Translations under genes and position numbers: made by a program
Shown here: in pieces, positions 22,161 to 32,653 of the stretch
Layout: each line of letters opens with the position of its first letter
How positions within the stretch are numbered: position 1 is the stretch's first letter
The notes under the pieces: model-generated
What the model saw: only the letters and a program-made list of their open reading frames with translations
The model's database searches: none
Told to the model about the DNA's origin: nothing
Source of the DNA: Astrothelium macrocarpum
Taxonomy: Eukaryota > Ascomycota > Dothideomycetes > Trypetheliales > Trypetheliaceae
NCBI GenBank assembly: GCA_021030915.1
Contig: JAGEMR010000012.1
Span: forward strand, 372,001 to 436,000
Direction of reading: 5' to 3'
Length of the DNA: 64,000 nt

Positions 22161-23491
22161 ATGAAGGTCTTAGGGGACAGGAGCTTAGTCACAAAATCAA
22201 ATGACCAGCGTGTTGACCGATTGGAGGCCAGTCCGTCGTGCGTTCTGCATCCTAATCTGCAACTGGGGGCTGATTATGCATTTCCTCCTTTGCGTTGCTA
22301 CCAACGCCCTCATTTCGACACCCAGACAATAGATACTGTCTATTCTTGGCAACGCCGTCTTCCACCTCCATTGCTTGGCCATGAAGTACGGCGTGCTCCT
22401 CCAATGTCTTGTTCAGTTCCCAAATCTTTCAGCTTGCCTTCATTGAACGAATACCCAACAGGCCACGCCGCAAACCGCCTTGCTCAAGCTTCTTCCAATG
22501 CGTCGATTGACAAAAAACAGAACCCAGTGTTCAGAGTGTCCACACCCTCATCAATCGATAGAGCCAAACGTCATGGGATTTCAAAGACAATGTCAGCACG
22601 AGCCATCTCAGATAGATCCAAGACGAAACAGCAGGTCGCTCCTGAGATAAAATGGCGAACCATGGCTAAACAGCTTCTGGGCAGTACTCCAATTTCTAGC
22701 AATTGGTGGATCAAGCTGAACGACATCGGACTCGATGGAATAGGAGTTAATAATGATGTCATTCGATCTATCATAGCACCTCCGATCACACACAGAAGGA
22801 TATTAGCTTTGGACAAATCGAACCCAGATTACCTAACGACTTTAGTGGAAGATTATCTTGTCGCGATACAGACCCAAGGAAGGCACGCAAATATTCTTTT
22901 GGTGGAAATTAAGAATGTTCAAGTCCTGGTGTTTGTTTCTTTGTGTGTCGTGTTGATAAAAAAAGGGGTTCCCACAAACAAAGTTTATGGGCTGATGCGA
23001 AAGCAATTTGGCGAGAAGACTGAGAGATATCTACAGACTCTACAAAGGACAGCTTTATGGATTCACCGCTTACTAGATGCATTAACGCCATATTGGGATT
23101 TACGTTCGGGACACTTACCTATCATTTGTACGTGAATCATGAGACGTGGGAGTTAGGAGCTAACATGACAAGGGAATCAACCCATCACGTCCTATAAAGT
23201 CTTATCAGACTCCGCTTGCAAAAGCATGGACTATCTTCTCAAAGAGTTGCAACAATGGATCTATTACTACGTGGCGACGGAAAGCACATGGACAGAAATA
23301 GCTTACCCGCAGGCAATGGGAGTGATACTACAACACAATATTTGGTACGTGGCTTTCCCAATTCATTGCCCTTCCATACTAATAGCGGTTCAGCACTTCG
23401 GAAATTGCAGAGTTTATGGGTTACACAAACCAAAGACTGGACTCCTATCATCCGTGGGAAGATGCATTCCTCAAATCTTCAGAGTGAATAA
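22161..23491 (+). CDS. orphan protein with helical C-terminal half
   Basis: Exon 1 (22161-23127) joins in phase to exon 2 at 23173 (branch gctaac, acceptor aag). A final exon 23411-23491 is in phase if the donor at 23322 is used; without that intron the frame runs to 23600. I consider the 3' end unsettled. About 400 residues. The first 170 are Pro/Ser-rich and disordered; the rest is helical with Trp and hydrophobic runs (NNDVIRSIIAPPITHRRIL, VQVLVFVSLCVVLIKKG, LQTLQRTALWIHRLLDAL, and WIYYYVATESTWTEIAYPQ). No family recognised. Its 3' end overlaps the convergent gene at 23471. Confidence 0.5.
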
Positions 23492-24080
23492 TATCGCGAG
23501 ACTTCCTTCCACCCCAGCAAACTCAATTGCAGCTTTTCCATCAACACATATATCCTCTCCTTGTTCAAAGTCAACATTGTTAAGAAGGGTATTTTTGTAA
23601 TTGTCAAGTGATAACAGCACTGCAACTAATCTTGGTTCTTTCTTCCCTCCTATACCCCGAATTCTACCAATATGTGACAGTTTTACCGTACGAATCGCGG
23701 ACCAGCTAGATATTATCATTTCTTTGCTTTCAATGGATCTGTGGACTTGAGCTGCTGCACGCGTCAAATTATCTGTATTCTGTTCCAATATCAGCACAGG
23801 TCCTTTTGAATGACTTGAACGCTCTATAAACCTTCACCCACTCGTCCACGATTTCACGCCCGATATCACGATGTTCAAAGATCTGAAAAGGAAACAGATT
23901 ACGTGGAAACTTTTCGTACTGTCGCGAAATTTTCGTGGATTCGTAGATGGATCTTGCTTTGTCTGCTGAATCCCGGCTTATGCCACGGGATGGCTTGAGG
24001 TCGACAGTGGCAGCGTCTCCGGGGTCGGTGCGAGAATCTTCGTCAGAATCATTTCTCAGAAGGTCTTGGATCGAGGCCAT
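23471..24080 (-). CDS. orphan protein, two exons
   Basis: Exon 1 (24080-23832) and exon 2 (23779-23471) give 185 residues from MASIQDLLRNDSDED. The intron (donor gtttat, branch tgctgat, acceptor cag) is in phase and removes an in-frame stop. The N-terminus is acidic and disordered. A basic/aromatic middle (YEKFPRNLFPFQIF) follows, then a beta-like end (SWSAIRTVKLSHIGRI, PRLVAVLLSLDNY, SLAILFTL). No domain recognised. It starts 224 bases from the divergent gene at 24305. Confidence 0.5.
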
Positions 24081-24304
24081 TGTGTAACATGAGATGGGCT
24101 CGTGTCGATGGCGGATAAATGTGGGGCTCGCGTCCGGCGGTTCCTCTGCGCTAGTTAGTAAGTAGAGGTATACCTGGCACGTCTGTTTGATAACGACGAA
24201 TCTAGAGATGCTCACGTGATAACTTCCCTCTGTCGGGCAAATGGAATTAACCGTCTACAAATTCACTCGAGAGCCGCCATTTTACAAGACATCCAGCATA
24301 CACA

Positions 24305-24958
24305 ATGGCTTCAACAACAATCATGATAACAGCCGATCAATACAATGCTGTCAAAGACCTTCCAGAGCAGCAACAACATATTCCATCAGAAATCCTTGAC
24401 AAATTGGCCTCAATCTTTGTTCAGTATGAAATGCATGATGATTATTGTATTGAACTTCTCCATCGACACGTTCATCTTCAATCCGATATGATTATGATCC
24501 ACAGTCAACCAAGGCCAAATCTCTTTCTTTGTAAGGCCCAGTCTATTGAGGATGTTAGCCATCTTCAGCTTTACCCATATTCAAAGTACCTGGACCAGAA
24601 TCACCATTTCCAAGCATTCGAGTATACGCTTTTCCCTCCCCGAACGGATCCTCAAAGCGAATTCCTGCAAACACTGACGAACATCCTTGTCGCTTATGGA
24701 ATGGATCGAATACTTGCACTTGCAAGAAAACCACAATCCAAAGATTCGTCTTTTCTTGATGAATATCTACTGCCAGAAGGCAATGGGACAATCAGCATCG
24801 CTCAGAAGAGAGATGACAGTCAGCAATACAATGGAACCATCACGGCCTGGACATTTCTTAAAAATGATGGATCTATGATATGGGTTGGTAGTAAAGGATG
24901 CGAGCGCCAGGAAAGCGGAAGGCATGACGTCAAATATCTGTTGGCCGATTGTATCTGA
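24305..24958 (+). CDS. conserved accessory fungal protein, LLHRH-type
   Basis: Single exon of 217 residues starting MASTTIMITADQYNAVKDLP. The core ILDKLASIFVQYEMHDDYCI followed by ELLHRHVHLQ matches an uncharacterised fungal family I recognise by the pattern 'hydrophobic helix - Y - x3-D-x3-I-x-LLHRH-x2-L'. These genes are typically lineage-specific, multi-copy and found in variable regions. Other features are LYPYSKYLDQ and a basic/acidic C-terminus ending LLADCI. Function unknown. It shares a 224-base gap with the divergent gene at 24080. Confidence 0.6.
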   Translation: MASTTIMITADQYNAVKDLPEQQQHIPSEILDKLASIFVQYEMHDDYCIELLHRHVHLQSDMIMIHSQPRPNLFLCKAQSIEDVSHLQLYPYSKYLDQNHHFQAFEYTLFPPRTDPQSEFLQTLTNILVAYGMDRILALARKPQSKDSSFLDEYLLPEGNGTISIAQKRDDSQQYNGTITAWTFLKNDGSMIWVGSKGCERQESGRHDVKYLLADCI

Positions 24959-25077
24959 ATGATCATTTTCGGCGACACAGTCTTTACAAATAGTCCACTG
25001 TTTTCCAGACTCTTCCCGATATAGCCTATAATCAATGTGATCAGATTGACATAACCTGTTCATCTACTTCTTTGACG

Positions 25078-25350
25078 TTAACCTCTTGTAACCGTAGTCT
25101 CAGACAGCTTTACACTCTTTAAAAGCATCCCAAATGCCGCGATGCCAGCACTAGCTTGATCCGCCGAGCACGATATGGGTTCAGTTCTTTGTGTGGAACC
25201 AGTCGTTACTTTTATCTCGCTAACTGAAACGTGTATGTCCAATACGTTGTGCAGCTTTCGCAGTCAGTCTCGGTCGATGATGATACATTGTGCACAACTT
25301 ACCATCGACGTTGTAGGTTTGCGTTTCCTTCGTAATAGTGATTGACCCAT
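25078..25350 (-). CDS. possible small two-exon protein, 74 residues
   Basis: Exon 1 (25350-25303) encodes MGQSLLRRKRKPTTSM; exon 2 (25254-25078) continues LHNVLDIHVSVSEIK to a TAA. Donor gtaagt, branch gactgac and acceptor aag are good and in phase. The Gly-2 start followed by a basic run could be an N-myristoylation/membrane signal, but that is speculative. It is too short for family assignment. Open coding-like sequence continues past the stop on the same strand (CQSDHIDYRLYREESGK), so a further exon may have been missed. Confidence 0.35.
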
Positions 25351-26120
25351 AGCTTTTCGATTACAGGTAGGCTATGGAATCAGGAGTTGTACGAATCGTC
25401 ACAAGACGACGGGCGAAAGTCAGTGAGAAATGGTTGATAAAAATGATGAGCAGCAACAAATATAAATGATCAGGAGCTAAAGATGATATGAAGGCTTGAT
25501 TTTGGGGATGTCGACAAGAATATATACGTATCACTGAGGTTAGGTTATGCTAGGTATGATGGACTTGTTTGTTGATTCCTGGTTATATATACTTCCCGGA
25601 ATGAAGAGAAGCCAAATTACGGTATGATAAGGGGCTTTGGCTTCAATTCCGTACAGGGTTCTTGAAGGAGACTAAGTGATTAGCCACACGAGACCAGATG
25701 GCATGGAGGCTACTGCGGAAGCGGGAAACGAAGGAAGATTGAGCTTGATCCGGTAGTCGTGGCTTACTTCGGCAACACATCACCGATGCGGTGGTGATTG
25801 ACATAATTATTTTTGCTCAACACACTAAATTCTAGTCTAATAAGGATCTACGATGAGCTGTAATCCAATGGATCGAGAATCACCTAAACCTGAAAAGACC
25901 TTGATATCTGGCTCTTAGCCTGAAGAGAATATCATTCAATATTATCTATGAAAACAGTCTCTGCTTATGAATCTAGGATTCAGTGTCAGAGTCGTTGATG
26001 CCTGGATTCTGAGTCCGCGAAGTATCTCCATAGGTAATGGATCCTATCTTTTTCAAATTTGCTCATTGGTTAGATATCTCCTCAAGTTGTACCACATATA
26101 CAACTTCGAGCGATGAAAAA
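25351..26120. other. intergenic, nothing recognised
   Basis: AT-rich 770 bases between the small gene above and the 7TM gene's 3' end. No open frame over 60 codons, repeat or RNA gene seen. Confidence 0.45.
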
Positions 26121-27015
26121 TCATATGTGTTGAGATAAAGGTCTCGGACGCCTAGCAAGGCTTGTTAAGTCTGAATTGTGAGGAGAACGTGTTAGAGCCC
26201 AGATCAAATTTATGACCTGTCGTATAAACAACGTAATGCAGGCACAATCTAGATAGACCTGTATCATGTTAGTTGCGATCACAGCCCTCAGGAAGCAAGA
26301 CATACCCACAACGCCAAATGGATTCGCTCCTGCTGTTTCCATTCTAATCCGAGAATGATACAAGTTGGGATTAAATTTGAAAGCCATGATATCATTGTGA
26401 ACCAAGCTCTTATAGATGATATTATGTCAGTTGGATGGTTTTCAACACAGAGATAGTAGAGCCAAAGAGCTGTGGACCGTAACATGGCCATGATCGAGAT
26501 ACTCATAATAGAGATGCGTTCAGAGATTCTGTGGATGCTGTCGGTTTTAGCTGCAGATGTATCGAATTGTGAGAGAGTTACCTACCCGAATAGGCTGATG
26601 AATGATATCTCAATAACAAGAAGAACCGAAATACCACAAGCCCAGTAAGCTCGAGTTGAGATAAAGCCATCACGTTTACGAGCACATGCGATGGTCCAAA
26701 ACTGAAAACATTAGTTATGGGATTGATACGGAATCCCAAACTTACTTGTGGAAAATAAACCAAGCTTACCACAAAACAATCCAACACAGATTGTAGGCTG
26801 TTTTTGTAGTCCACATGATGGACCGGCGGTATGCTTGTTAACAAAAGCACAAACATTATGACCAAGAATAAAAATGCAGGTGTTTGGCTTTCAAGGATCA
26901 ATCTCCAATCATGTGTCAATCGCCAGATTCCACAGGTTGTCCAAAAAAAATGAAGAACCACACAAAGAAACGATATCCCGGTAATTGCTAATGTTGCTGT
27001 TTGGGGAGCATGCAT
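26121..27015 (-). CDS. seven-transmembrane orphan protein
   Basis: Four exons (27015-26746, 26701-26586, 26537-26306, 26258-26121), all in phase with good branch sites (taactaat, actaac), give 251 residues. Hydrophobic segments in order: ATLAITGISFLCVVLHFFW, AFLFLVIMFVLLLTSIPPV, VLDCFVVSLVYFPQFW, ACGISVLLVIEISFISLFG, ISIMAMLRSTALWLYYLCV, WLSNLIPTCIILGLE and the VYLDCACITLFIRQVINLIW stretch. That is seven, a PQ-loop or GPCR-like count. There is no recognised signature, and no glycosylation or ligand motif to classify it. The C-terminus is short and basic. It is predicted to sit in a cellular membrane; the partner or ligand is unknown. Confidence 0.65.
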
Positions 27016-28202
27016 GATCAAGGGAAGGCAACAGACTCAGGTAAAAGATAGAAGATATTCTGTAAGGGAATTATATTACAAGGATAATGGTAGTAATATG
27101 GCATTTGCGGTATTTTTCAAAACAAAAAACATAAGGCGTATAAACTGGCAGTCACATTCCTCTTTCAATAATTCAGGTTATCCATGGGGAGGCACGTACG
27201 CAAAGCCGGGAGAACACTGCCGTACCTTCCGGCAGCCACATTGATCTGGCTAGTCAATACCATGGCGCTTAACATGGGTGCATCGTCGGAACTAGATTTG
27301 AAAGGAGCCGGGGGGCTTGCGTAAGTCAAGGCTTCCTGAGCATTGATGTGCCGTATGCGAGGGCCATTATGTGCGCGGGATGATCGACTGATCACAGGAT
27401 GAAATGCTTCTCATTCCTAGGTTCTCGGCGCTCCCTTTTCATCATTTCCACCTGATTTAAATAAGTCATTATCGCTAGCGCACAACTGAATTCCCAAACG
27501 TGCCCGAGTACTGCTTCTTCTAGAGTATAAGGTGGAAGATAGATCTATACAAAGTAGGGATTTCATTAAACAGGAGCTGTCCATGATACGAGATGAACGA
27601 GGTGATGGGACGTGCTTTGCGTTCCACTAATTCTGTATAGGGTGGGGGAGGATGTGATAGGTCTTTCTGCCGTGAAATAATTTGACTCGGCATGAGGCTG
27701 GAAGTACGAGTCCAAGTTCCATGTCTTGGGTACATAGCCCCGATCTCCGGCCGCGTAGTATGGAAGGATCGTCAGCATTACTGTTTTGGCATGGGTCAAT
27801 GCATCTAATGATGTAATCCCCCGGCCGCGTCCCACGCTTCTCGCGCTCCTCGCGCCTCATGATTTACCCCTGCAAACGCCAATAACATGCACCTGGAACA
27901 GAAAACTGGTAATACGACATGAACTGACAGGGATCCGACATCCTGTTGGCAAATTGCTGTGGCAATACCTGTGACAGGAAAAACATCCTCAACCTCCTTA
28001 TCAGAGCCAATCAGCTACACATCATCTCGGTCGTCCTGGCAAGCTGGGAACATAGGGTACCAAGCTGACGGTTCGCAGAATAACATCGCTTCAAAAAATC
28101 TACCATGCCCGGATCATTAGTCCTGTCATAGGGGACGCTTGACTTTTCTGACCTTGCGTGTGTACAAGTATTTGGATAGCTTGATAGCTGATCCCGCTAA
28201 GC
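27016..28202. other. 1.2 kb without a supported gene
   Basis: Several overlapping frames of 60-90 codons on the minus strand between 27165 and 27860 lack splice partners and family signals. No repeat seen. Confidence 0.4.
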
Positions 28203-28740
28203 TCAACCATTGCCACTTGCTTGTTTGGTTTTCCATATCCCTCTAATTGGATCCCACCACTTCTCGTTATCTTGAGAATTGTGTGTGTCTTCCGAACCTT
28301 CTTCGCCCCTATTTTGTGTTGACAATGAAGGATCCTCTTTTTTCTCCTCTTGATTTCTCATTCTTATGACATCTTTTAATGTTTTTAACAATCTCCATTC
28401 CAATGCCTCTTCAATCTTAGACATATCTTTAGGCTCTAAAACAATTGTATATCCATATTCCTTTCTAACTTTATCTTGTAATGCATCCCATAAACTTTGA
28501 ATCATTTCCTTTTTCTTTTGCTTGGGATTCGAGTTCCACGACACTCGTATATCATGTATCTCACAACACTCTCGGGCTAAAGGCTGTATCTAATTAGTCG
28601 AAATACGTATAAAATGACTTAAACATACTCACGGGAAGAAGTTTATTCCATAAAAGCTCACAGTCTTCGTTTTCTTTTAGACCCTCTCCAAATCGCTGCT
28701 TAGCCTCGGCAGCTGACGACCTTGTCGTTAACTCTGTCAT
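28203..28740 (-). CDS. orphan charged protein, two exons
   Basis: Exon 1 (28740-28633) starts MTELTTRSSAAEAKQRF; exon 2 (28583-28203) ends in a Gly/Ser-rich tail. The intron has donor gtgagt, branch gactaat, acceptor cag, in phase. 162 residues, mostly charged and helical (KKKEMIQSLWDALQDKV, IEEALEWRLLKTLKDVIRM) with a Glu/Lys/Ser tail. No domain recognised. Strongly AT-rich exon 2. Confidence 0.5.
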
Positions 28741-28940
28741 TTTTCGATCTATGGAGGGAAAGGATCAGGTGTGTCGGTTGATCCAAGAGAGCCTCCACTG
28801 CCGAACGGATTAAAGATTATCCGTAAATTTGAGTGTAGACTATACAAGTTTCAATAGGTAGACACAACGGTCTGTGGCTCTCTACCTCGCCTAACTATTG
28901 TTACAGGAGGGATTTACGCAACACATAGACCAACTGATCG

Positions 28941-29601
28941 CTAAGTTTTCGGTGCTGGGTTTGTCTCAGCTGGGCATATCGGCATAATCTTGCCGCCTTT
29001 CAATTGCAATTCAGCTTGCGGAGAGTCACAAAAAGCAAGAAAGCCTTGTTGAAAGCCTAGATTGTACTCAGCCAGAACAGCGATGTTCAGACGCTCCACA
29101 CTCCGCAGCATTCCTGAAAAGTAGCTTCTCAAACCCAGTTCTCGCTGAATTTCGGTCCATGTCGTGAATTCTTTAATAACAATGTTAAAGAAAGTTTCGA
29201 CAATCCAATGTTCGCAACCCGTCTTGTTGATTATTCGACGAAGTGGACGGTGCGAATCAGAAAGGTGCATGATTCTGGAAGCAATGGGAGTAAAATCCTT
29301 CGCTAGAGGTGCCGGGCGTCCTAAAATAATAGGACCAACAAGACCTTCGAACTCAAGCTGGACGTAATCATTCAGTACAATCTCTTCAAAGCATTTGCAA
29401 AATCTTACTTCTGCTGCTTTTATCTCAAATCGTGAATGGAGCTGACCCAAAACATTGAATAAACCCTCTATATCAACGGGAAGTTTTGCCGGTCTGGGAA
29501 TGGGAGGGTAATCGACAGTTTCCCATGAATTCTCCTAGCGAAAAAAAAATAAGACATTTGTCAAATTGAACGGAGATTCATACATCAAGAAACGACGCCA
29601 T
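28941..29601 (-). CDS. orphan protein with 6-codon first exon
   Basis: Exon 1 (29601-29584) encodes only MASFLD; exon 2 (29534-28941) continues ENSWETVDYPPIPRP. Total 203 residues. The intron has donor gtatga and acceptor tag and is in phase. The protein is mainly helical with DYVQLEFEGLVGPIILGRP, HLSDSHRPLRRIINKTGCE and a Pro/Ala-rich tail. No domain recognised. The short leading exon resembles that of the gene at 42440. Confidence 0.5.
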
Positions 29602-30071
29602 CTTTTGTTCAGTCGAGTTAGGCTGTTTAGGTGTAACGAATATCTCTGAGAAAAATCCCTATCAAGTCTTCTAAGGCTTCTTACTTCATATTTATCTTCA
29701 GCTTACTCTGGTCATAGCGTGTATCCCGTGTCCTGAATGGCGCCTACAGAGTACATTTCTTGATTCATGTTGGGCAACTCAGGCCCTTAATATGACCCTT
29801 CCTGAATGCCTCCGCATCGTGCCAGGACCACCTTACCCATGCTTTCGGAAATGCGGAATTGTGTACCGAAATCCTAAAATATAGCTAACACTAGTACAAA
29901 ACGGAGGTTCAAAACGCCGATCCGGATTAGTGAAAGCCACTGCGGCACAGGACGGGGGGTGGGCAAACTTTGAGAACTTGAGAAGGTACCCAGACAACCC
30001 CAGTGCCCAGGTCCTCAAGTGCCCAGTTTTGGCTGCTCATCCTCATCACACTCGTTCCCACGATAAATTTC
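29602..30071. other. intergenic between divergent genes
   Basis: 470 bases between gene starts on opposite strands; nothing else recognised. Confidence 0.4.
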
Positions 30072-30510
30072 ATGGATATCCAAATGCGAGTCATTATACG
30101 AGTTTGCGTGACTGACATTCCAGGCGACATCAGTCGACGCCCCAATACTCTTGGACAAATTTTTTGCTCAGAAATACTTCACCGAAATTTCAACCATCAG
30201 ATACAAGTCTCTGGATTTGACAGCGTTCATATACCACCGGATTTCGAATCATCAATCCCAATCAAACGATGGTTCATATGTGATCTCAACATTACTAGCG
30301 AATTGAACAAAAAAGAACTATTGACGATTCCGCATAACGTATATCAAGCCAGTCTTATAGATGGTAAATGGTATTTTTGATTCTCTCATACCACACTCAG
30401 ATGAACTTACATTTGAAGGCATTTTATTCAACGCGATAACTGGGTCGTTCGGGCCAGATCATATGCCTGTGAAGAATGTTATTGGGGTGGGAGAACCGAA
30501 CAATCAATAG
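30072..30510 (+). CDS. small orphan protein, two exons
   Basis: Exons 30072-30363 and 30401-30510 give 133 residues starting MDIQMRVIIRVCVTDIPGD. The 37-base intron (gtaaat ... cactcag) is short but in phase and extends the frame past a stop. The protein looks beta-rich (QIQVSGFDSVHIP, RWFICDLNI, then a second half with LTFEGILFNAITGSFG and VGEP). No signal peptide or family recognised. Confidence 0.45.
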
Positions 30511-30680
30511 CAAACACACTTCGACACGCACAAACCACGAATAAGACCGGCAACATGTCTATGACTTAGATCCATTGTTATGTCTGTAGCTTGGAGCTTA
30601 ATTATATCGATCGACTTCTTATGAATCAATCCAAAGATTACTCCTACAGCATTTGAACCAACTTCCTCTGGTTTTCCACA

Positions 30681-30905
30681 CTATGGCGTCTCTGGCGGAG
30701 TTTCACCCCTACACACTGGACAGTTTTTTTCCGGGTCATCCTCCTGAAGCACATGTGCGATTTGTCTCTGTGTCGGAGGACAAGTGTTCCCAGTTTGTAC
30801 AGCATTGCGACACCTCGCAATGTGTTTCAAGATCAGTCCTTCGGGGTTTGCAGCCGACCTGTGCCTATCGGCACATCGAAAGATTGCATGTACATCGTCA
30901 CACAT
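30681..30905 (-). CDS. small Cys-rich fungal protein with CPVC motif
   Basis: 74 residues from MCDDVHAIFRCADRHR. It contains HIARCRNAVQTGNTCPP, then HVLQEDDP and NCPVCRGETPP. Fungal accessory genomes carry many small zinc-ribbon-like proteins with this order (Cys-containing start, C-x-x-A-x-x-x-G-x-x-C, then CPxC near the end). A coding-like stretch continues upstream to 30965 without a clear ATG, so a 5' exon may be missing. The plus-strand frame through the same bases (30686-31159) lacks family features. Confidence 0.45.
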   Translation of the reverse strand: MCDDVHAIFRCADRHRSAANPEGLILKHIARCRNAVQTGNTCPPTQRQIAHVLQEDDPEKNCPVCRGETPPETP

Positions 30906-31455
30906 CTGTTCTTTTAGTTTATTTCTATTTTCGCAGAAGCAATACAAACCTTGGCGTAGCTGCAACGTGGAGAAATATGTATCCGCTCAGTCGTTCAGTA
31001 TTGGTGGGCGCAGAAGAATGGCAAACTGAGTCGAAAATGAGAGAGCACGATATTACCAGGGTCAGAGTTTTCAGATCTCAATTATATACTTTCCGTTTCT
31101 CATATTCCTGCTCCGCATCGACGATGTGCATTCCTCTTCATTCAGAATCTAATGCATGAAGCGGCTGATAGGAATCCCGAGGCCTGTTCAAATGCCCTGC
31201 TTATGCGCGAGACCAATCCATGGTCTTCTGACCCATTGTACAAGCCGGCACCCTGCTGTTTTCACATTCACGTACGAGATTCTTATCTATTGTGGGGCAG
31301 TGAGCATATTTTATTATGTACCAATGGCGTGGTACAAGTGTACATCTTATCTCTTTTGTACTGAGAAAGCGATGAATTTGACTGAATTCAAAGAAAAAAC
31401 TAAATGAATGCTAACAGAAAGGTGCAGCCACCCCTTTGACATCATGTGATTCCCG
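30906..31455. other. intergenic, nothing supported
   Basis: 550 bases with short shadow frames only. Confidence 0.35.
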
Positions 31456-32181
31456 CTAAAGCTTTTGACCCGCTTCATTGTTATGTTTGCAGGGAAAGAT
31501 TGTCCCACAACATGGTGAAGCACCTGTTCCAATAGCATTGCGTATCTGAAAGAGCGTCTCAGAGTGAAGGTGCGCGATATCATACATGATCTGAACCTGC
31601 CGACGGATCGCCTCGTCAGACTTGAAGTTCGTCGCATCAAGATGACGTAGATGCTCCGGTAAACCGAGCGCGTCAACTGCTTGTCGGAAGTTGTGGAACT
31701 CCTCCATACGCGTCTCTATATCCGAAAGTCGATCAGTGTAGGTGGAAAGGTTTTCCTCGATCCGCGCTAGCCTTCGCTCCTTTGATTGGAGACCAGAATT
31801 GATATATTTTAAGATCCCGTCAAGGCGCTGTACTTGCGATTCCATTTGTTGGCTCGACTTTTCGCATAGTGCACCAATTGTTTGAGTGTGGGACTGCATC
31901 AGGGCAAAGTGAGCGTTGTTCCCTTCGTTGCGCTGACGTGCATCACGCTCTAAAAGATCCATTCGCCGAGAAACAACATCATGGAGATTTGTAATATTCG
32001 TATTTGTCGGAGCTGGACTTTCTTCCGTGAGCAAATGTGCTATTGATCCGGGTCGATTTGCAGGAGGTGTTGTGTTTTCGGAAGAAGATGCAGTAGAAGA
32101 ACAAGTACAAGATTCAATTGATAACCAACCCTCGGACGGTGTTGGTTGCGACTGCGGTTCTGAAGATTTGTTGAATTCCAT
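31456..32181 (-). CDS. orphan coiled-coil protein, 241 residues
   Basis: Single exon from MEFNKSSEPQSQPTPS. The N-terminal 65 residues are Ser/Thr/Pro-rich and disordered. Residues 70-180 are helical with heptads (VVSRRMDLLERDARQ, QMESQVQRLDGILKYI, RLARIEENLSTYTDRL, DIETRMEEFHNFRQA). The tail has two Cys clusters (SPCCGTIFPC). No catalytic motif. The frame is open 41 codons further upstream, but the Met start follows an in-frame basic, unconserved stretch. Reminiscent in layout of the coiled-coil gene at 16445. Confidence 0.55.
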   Translation of the reverse strand: MEFNKSSEPQSQPTPSEGWLSIESCTCSSTASSSENTTPPANRPGSIAHLLTEESPAPTNTNITNLHDVVSRRMDLLERDARQRNEGNNAHFALMQSHTQTIGALCEKSSQQMESQVQRLDGILKYINSGLQSKERRLARIEENLSTYTDRLSDIETRMEEFHNFRQAVDALGLPEHLRHLDATNFKSDEAIRRQVQIMYDIAHLHSETLFQIRNAIGTGASPCCGTIFPCKHNNEAGQKL

Positions 32182-32653
32182 CTCGATCTTGATGTTAGCG
32201 CGATTCTTTTGTCTTGAGTAAAATGCAGACTTGAAATAATTATATTTTATACCTGGACACGGGAGTTTTCTGGTTGTAGCCGTTCTATCTCTCTGGACCA
32301 GCAACCAGTCGTCCAGGATACTGACCCGGGTTTATGGTAGCGCTTTGGTGCTATGTTTGGTGCCATCCTGGTAGAAATTAGTGTGACTCATGGTATGGGT
32401 CCATTCAGCTGACACAAACATAGCAAAGCATACTTAGAACTCTTTCTATTTCAAGCCTTCGGTCAAAGGGCTGAGGCATTCCAATTGTCTGAAACATGCC
32501 AAAAGCCAAGAACCAACATCAAGCTATCAAGCGATTTATGAAATTCTGATATCCGAAGGTCTGAATGCTCCAACTCTGACTAAGAACCTCCACCCTTGTG
32601 CCATAACCGTCCATGGTGAAATTTTCTTTTCTGCTATTTATATTGTTCTATTG
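32182..32653. other. intergenic, nothing recognised
   Basis: 472 bases between two minus-strand genes; would hold the 3' end of the pseudokinase and the promoter of the coiled-coil gene. Confidence 0.4.

Noticed and set aside
27165..27860. Possible minus-strand multi-exon gene
   Set aside because: Frames overlap in different phases and no donor/acceptor set joins them into a sensible protein.
30653..31159. Plus-strand 168-codon frame
   Set aside because: The opposite strand holds a Cys-rich small protein with CPVC; the plus-strand product looks random.
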